The position numbers were made by a program, and so were the translations under genes. Shown here one piece after another: positions 6,528 through 8,024 of a stretch of DNA of 8,024 bases. How positions within the stretch are numbered: the stretch's first letter is position 1; each line of letters starts with the position of its first letter. The notes beneath the pieces are model-generated. The model had not been told where the DNA came from. It worked only from the letters and a program-made list of their open reading frames with translations, and searched no databases. The stretch is from NCBI GenBank assembly GCA_900547135.1, contig URFJ01000090.1, positions 1-8,024 of the forward strand. Reading direction: 5' to 3'. This stretch comes from an uncultured Eubacteriales bacterium (GTDB lineage Bacteria; Bacillota; Clostridia; Christensenellales; CAG-138).

Positions 6528-7744
6528 TGAAAGAGCTGATTGTTGATATAGCAGGTGGAATAATCAGAGCCGCCATAACGGAAGACGGGTATCCCATCGA
6601 ACTTTATGCAGAGGAGAATGATTTAGGAAGTATAGTCGGTAGTGTCTATAATTCGCGTGTAAAAGTAGTGCTACCAGGCATGAAATCAGCGTTTGTAGAC
6701 CTTGGAACAAGAGAAAAAAACGCGGTATTGTTTTTGTCGGATATTCTGAATGATGGGATGGATATGCATAAAAAGGGCAGAATTGAAGACCTAATTTATC
6801 AAGAACAGGAATTACTCGTTCAGGTCAACAAGGATGGTTATGGAAGCAAGGGACCCAAGGTAACGACAAAGATAAGCCTGCCGGGTTCATATTCTGTCAT
6901 AACGCCGTACGATACTGGAACAGGTATCTCTAAAAGAATCCAAAACATTGATGAACAGAGGCGTCTGCGTTCCATCGCAAACAAGATAAAGGACGAGTTT
7001 AATTGCGGCTTGATATTAAGGACATCCGCGGAATATATTGGTGAAGAACTGATACGCGATGATGTAAACGTATTGGTAGAGTGTTGGAATGATATATTGA
7101 ATCGGGCGAGGATTTATAAAGCTCCAGCGCTTGTATACAGGGACGGCGGCCTGGTTTGCAGATTGATTCGCGAAAACATATCTCTTAATATAGATAGCAT
7201 TATAGCTTTGGACAGGCGACTCTATGACGAGCTGCTAGGGTATCTTCCAAAGAACATGCTGGATAAAACAAATCTAAGATATGATGCAGACTGCACGGGA
7301 AGAATAATAGATAGTTTTATTGAGGAAACGCTGACAAGAACCGTCCCACTCGGATGCGGAGCTAATATTATAATTGATAAGGTGGAGGCAATGACGGTTA
7401 TAGACGTTAACTCAGGAAGTTGCACAGGCGAAGGCAATTTTGAGGATAATGCGACTATGATCAATATTGAGGCTGCTAAGGAGATATCAAGGCAGATTCG
7501 CCTTAGACATATTGGAGGAATAATAATCATCGATTTTATTGATATGGCGCTTCAGAAAAATCGGGAAAGCGTGCTTAAAACATTGAATGATGGGGTATCG
7601 AAGGACCGGTCCAAATGCTTTGTCCTCGGATACACAAGACTTGGATTAGTGGAGATGACGAGGAAGGAGCAATATCCTCAGACAGGGGTATTGCTTGGAC
7701 GTTCTTTGAACTCATCTAAAAAGATATATGATAAAATGGACTGA
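6527..7744 (+). CDS. rng: RNase E/G family endoribonuclease, short form without zinc-link
   Basis: An endoribonuclease that cuts single-stranded, often 5'-monophosphate RNA in rRNA maturation and mRNA decay. Domains: an S1-type RNA-binding domain (about residues 36-100, 'VKVVLPGMKSAFVDLG'), the 5'-sensor/RNase H-like region ('GTGISKRI', 'GLILRTSAEY', about 131-195), and the DNase I-like catalytic domain with 'VIDVNSG' (Asp293, Asn295) and 'IIDFIDM' (Asp336). The Asp pair is 43 residues apart, as for E. coli RNase E Asp303 and Asp346, so the active site looks intact. The 405-residue protein stops about 28 residues after 'LGLVEMTRK'; the CPxCxGxG zinc-link and small C-terminal domain of RNase G (about 489 residues in E. 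coli) are absent. GGAGG at 6518-6522 precedes the start by four bases. The protein may be a genuine short variant or 3'-truncated. Confidence 0.9.
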   Translation: MKELIVDIAGGIIRAAITEDGYPIELYAEENDLGSIVGSVYNSRVKVVLPGMKSAFVDLGTREKNAVLFLSDILNDGMDMHKKGRIEDLIYQEQELLVQVNKDGYGSKGPKVTTKISLPGSYSVITPYDTGTGISKRIQNIDEQRRLRSIANKIKDEFNCGLILRTSAEYIGEELIRDDVNVLVECWNDILNRARIYKAPALVYRDGGLVCRLIRENISLNIDSIIALDRRLYDELLGYLPKNMLDKTNLRYDADCTGRIIDSFIEETLTRTVPLGCGANIIIDKVEAMTVIDVNSGSCTGEGNFEDNATMINIEAAKEISRQIRLRHIGGIIIIDFIDMALQKNRESVLKTLNDGVSKDRSKCFVLGYTRLGLVEMTRKEQYPQTGVLLGRSLNSSKKIYDKMD

Positions 7745-7760
7745 ATTTCATTAAAAAATA

Positions 7761-7789
7761 GTGACAGAGCGCGATTTATATGCTATAAT
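7761..7789 (+). promoter_or_regulatory. Sigma-A promoter of the tRNA-Thr gene
   Basis: GTGACA (7761-7766, five of six to TTGACA), a 17-base spacer, and a perfect TATAAT (7784-7789) preceded by TGC, which makes an extended -10. Transcription should start near 7796, about 11 bases before the mature tRNA. This is the best vegetative promoter in the window. Confidence 0.85.
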
Positions 7790-7806
7790 TTATGATCGTT
7801 GGGCAT

Positions 7807-7882
7807 GCCAATGTAGCTCAGTTGGTAGAGCAGCGCACTCGTAATGCGCAGGTCACCGGTTCGAGTCCGGTCGTTGGCTCCA
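7807..7882 (+). tRNA. tRNA-Thr, anticodon CGT
   Basis: Complete cloverleaf of 76 bases. The acceptor stem GCCAATG (7807-7813) pairs with CGTTGGC (7872-7878) with one T-G pair. The D stem is GCTC/GAGC. The anticodon stem GCGCA/TGCGC encloses loop CTCGTAA with anticodon CGT at 7840-7842, reading ACG codons for threonine. The T stem ACCGG/CCGGT encloses TTCGAGT. The discriminator base is T and the CCA end is encoded. It sits alone between its own promoter and terminator, downstream of the RNase E/G gene. Confidence 0.96.
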
Positions 7883-7890
7883 GCGAAATC

Positions 7891-7930
7891 GCAGGCCAGA
7901 ACTCTTTTTCAGTTCTGGCCTGCTTCTTTT
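7891..7930 (+). terminator. Intrinsic terminator of the tRNA-Thr unit
   Basis: GCAGGCCAGAACT (7891-7903) and AGTTCTGGCCTGC (7911-7923) form a perfect 13-base-pair stem with a 7-base pyrimidine loop, followed by TTCTTTT. It begins eight bases after the CCA end. It would also end any read-through from the RNase E/G gene, which has no terminator of its own. No T run exists on the minus strand, so it acts on plus-strand transcripts. Confidence 0.93.
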
Positions 7931-8024
7931 ATTGCTCCCTCTTAGTTTTTCCTGCCTTCTCTCCCTGTTTTGAATACCTTCTTTTCCTGGCTTTCCGTTT
8001 GGCTTTCTTGCTTGCTTTTTTCGG
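7929..8024 (-). CDS. Possible C-terminal end of a convergent gene with a Lys/Arg-rich tail (partial)
   Basis: Read on the minus strand from the right edge, one frame gives 31 residues beginning PKKASKKAKRKARKRRY and ending at TAA (7931-7929). Eleven Lys and seven Arg resemble the basic tail of a nucleic-acid-binding protein. However, all three minus-strand frames are open over most of this stretch because the strand is purine-rich; another frame ends at a TAA at 7944-7942 with a polar tail. Function cannot be given, and the region may be non-coding. No terminator for it is visible. Confidence 0.25.
   Translation of the reverse strand, partial: PKKASKKAKRKARKRRYSKQGEKAGKTKREQ

Noticed and set aside
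7660..7744. Frameshift or stop read-through restoring the RNase zinc-link
   Set aside because: Neither alternative frame contains a CPxC-like stretch, and continuing past the TGA gives another stop without cysteine pairs.
7807..8024. tRNA-Thr as attachment site of an integrated element
   Set aside because: No repeat of the tRNA 3' end and no recognisable integrase within the window; the partial minus-strand frame cannot be identified.

Overview
The window looks like chromosomal DNA of an endospore-forming member of the Clostridia (Firmicutes), with moderate GC. The evidence is a SpoIVFA/SpoIVFB-like pair behind a sigma-E-like promoter, purine-rich Shine-Dalgarno sites, tightly packed same-strand genes, and a gene order (rodA, spoIVFA, spoIVFB, radical SAM protein, its DUF2344 partner, RNase E/G) that I know as a recurrent clostridial neighbourhood. 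The genus cannot be named from the sequence alone.

Layout. 1-903: 3' part of a periplasmic-binding-protein-like gene that enters from the left. 922-2112: a SEDS-family RodA/FtsW peptidoglycan polymerase, only 18 bases downstream and probably cotranscribed. 2113-2396: a 284-base non-coding gap with a terminator-like hairpin, two palindromes and a sigma-E-like promoter. 2397-3961: spoIVFA-like and spoIVFB genes sharing a TGATG stop/start. 3962-4036: short spacer with the ribosome site of the next gene. 4037-7744: B12-binding-type radical SAM protein, its DUF2344 partner and a short RNase E/G, all overlapping. 7761-7930: a self-contained tRNA-Thr(CGT) unit with its own promoter and a strong terminator. 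7929-8024: purine-rich on the minus strand, perhaps the tail of a convergent gene.

How the genes work together. RodA polymerises glycan strands for the cell wall. SpoIVFA and SpoIVFB form the membrane complex that, in Bacillus, holds and then releases the intramembrane cleavage of pro-sigma-K in the mother cell; a sigma-E promoter at exactly this point fits that timing. The radical SAM/DUF2344 pair has no established reaction that I can name. RNase E/G matures and degrades RNA.

Most of the window is a conserved housekeeping and sporulation block; I see no defence system, mobile element or CRISPR. The points most worth a second look are the RNase E/G protein that ends before the zinc-link cysteines, the binding-protein gene sitting directly before rodA, the palindrome-rich gap with its sigma-E-like promoter, and the replacement of the expected rplU-rpmA genes by a tRNA gene.
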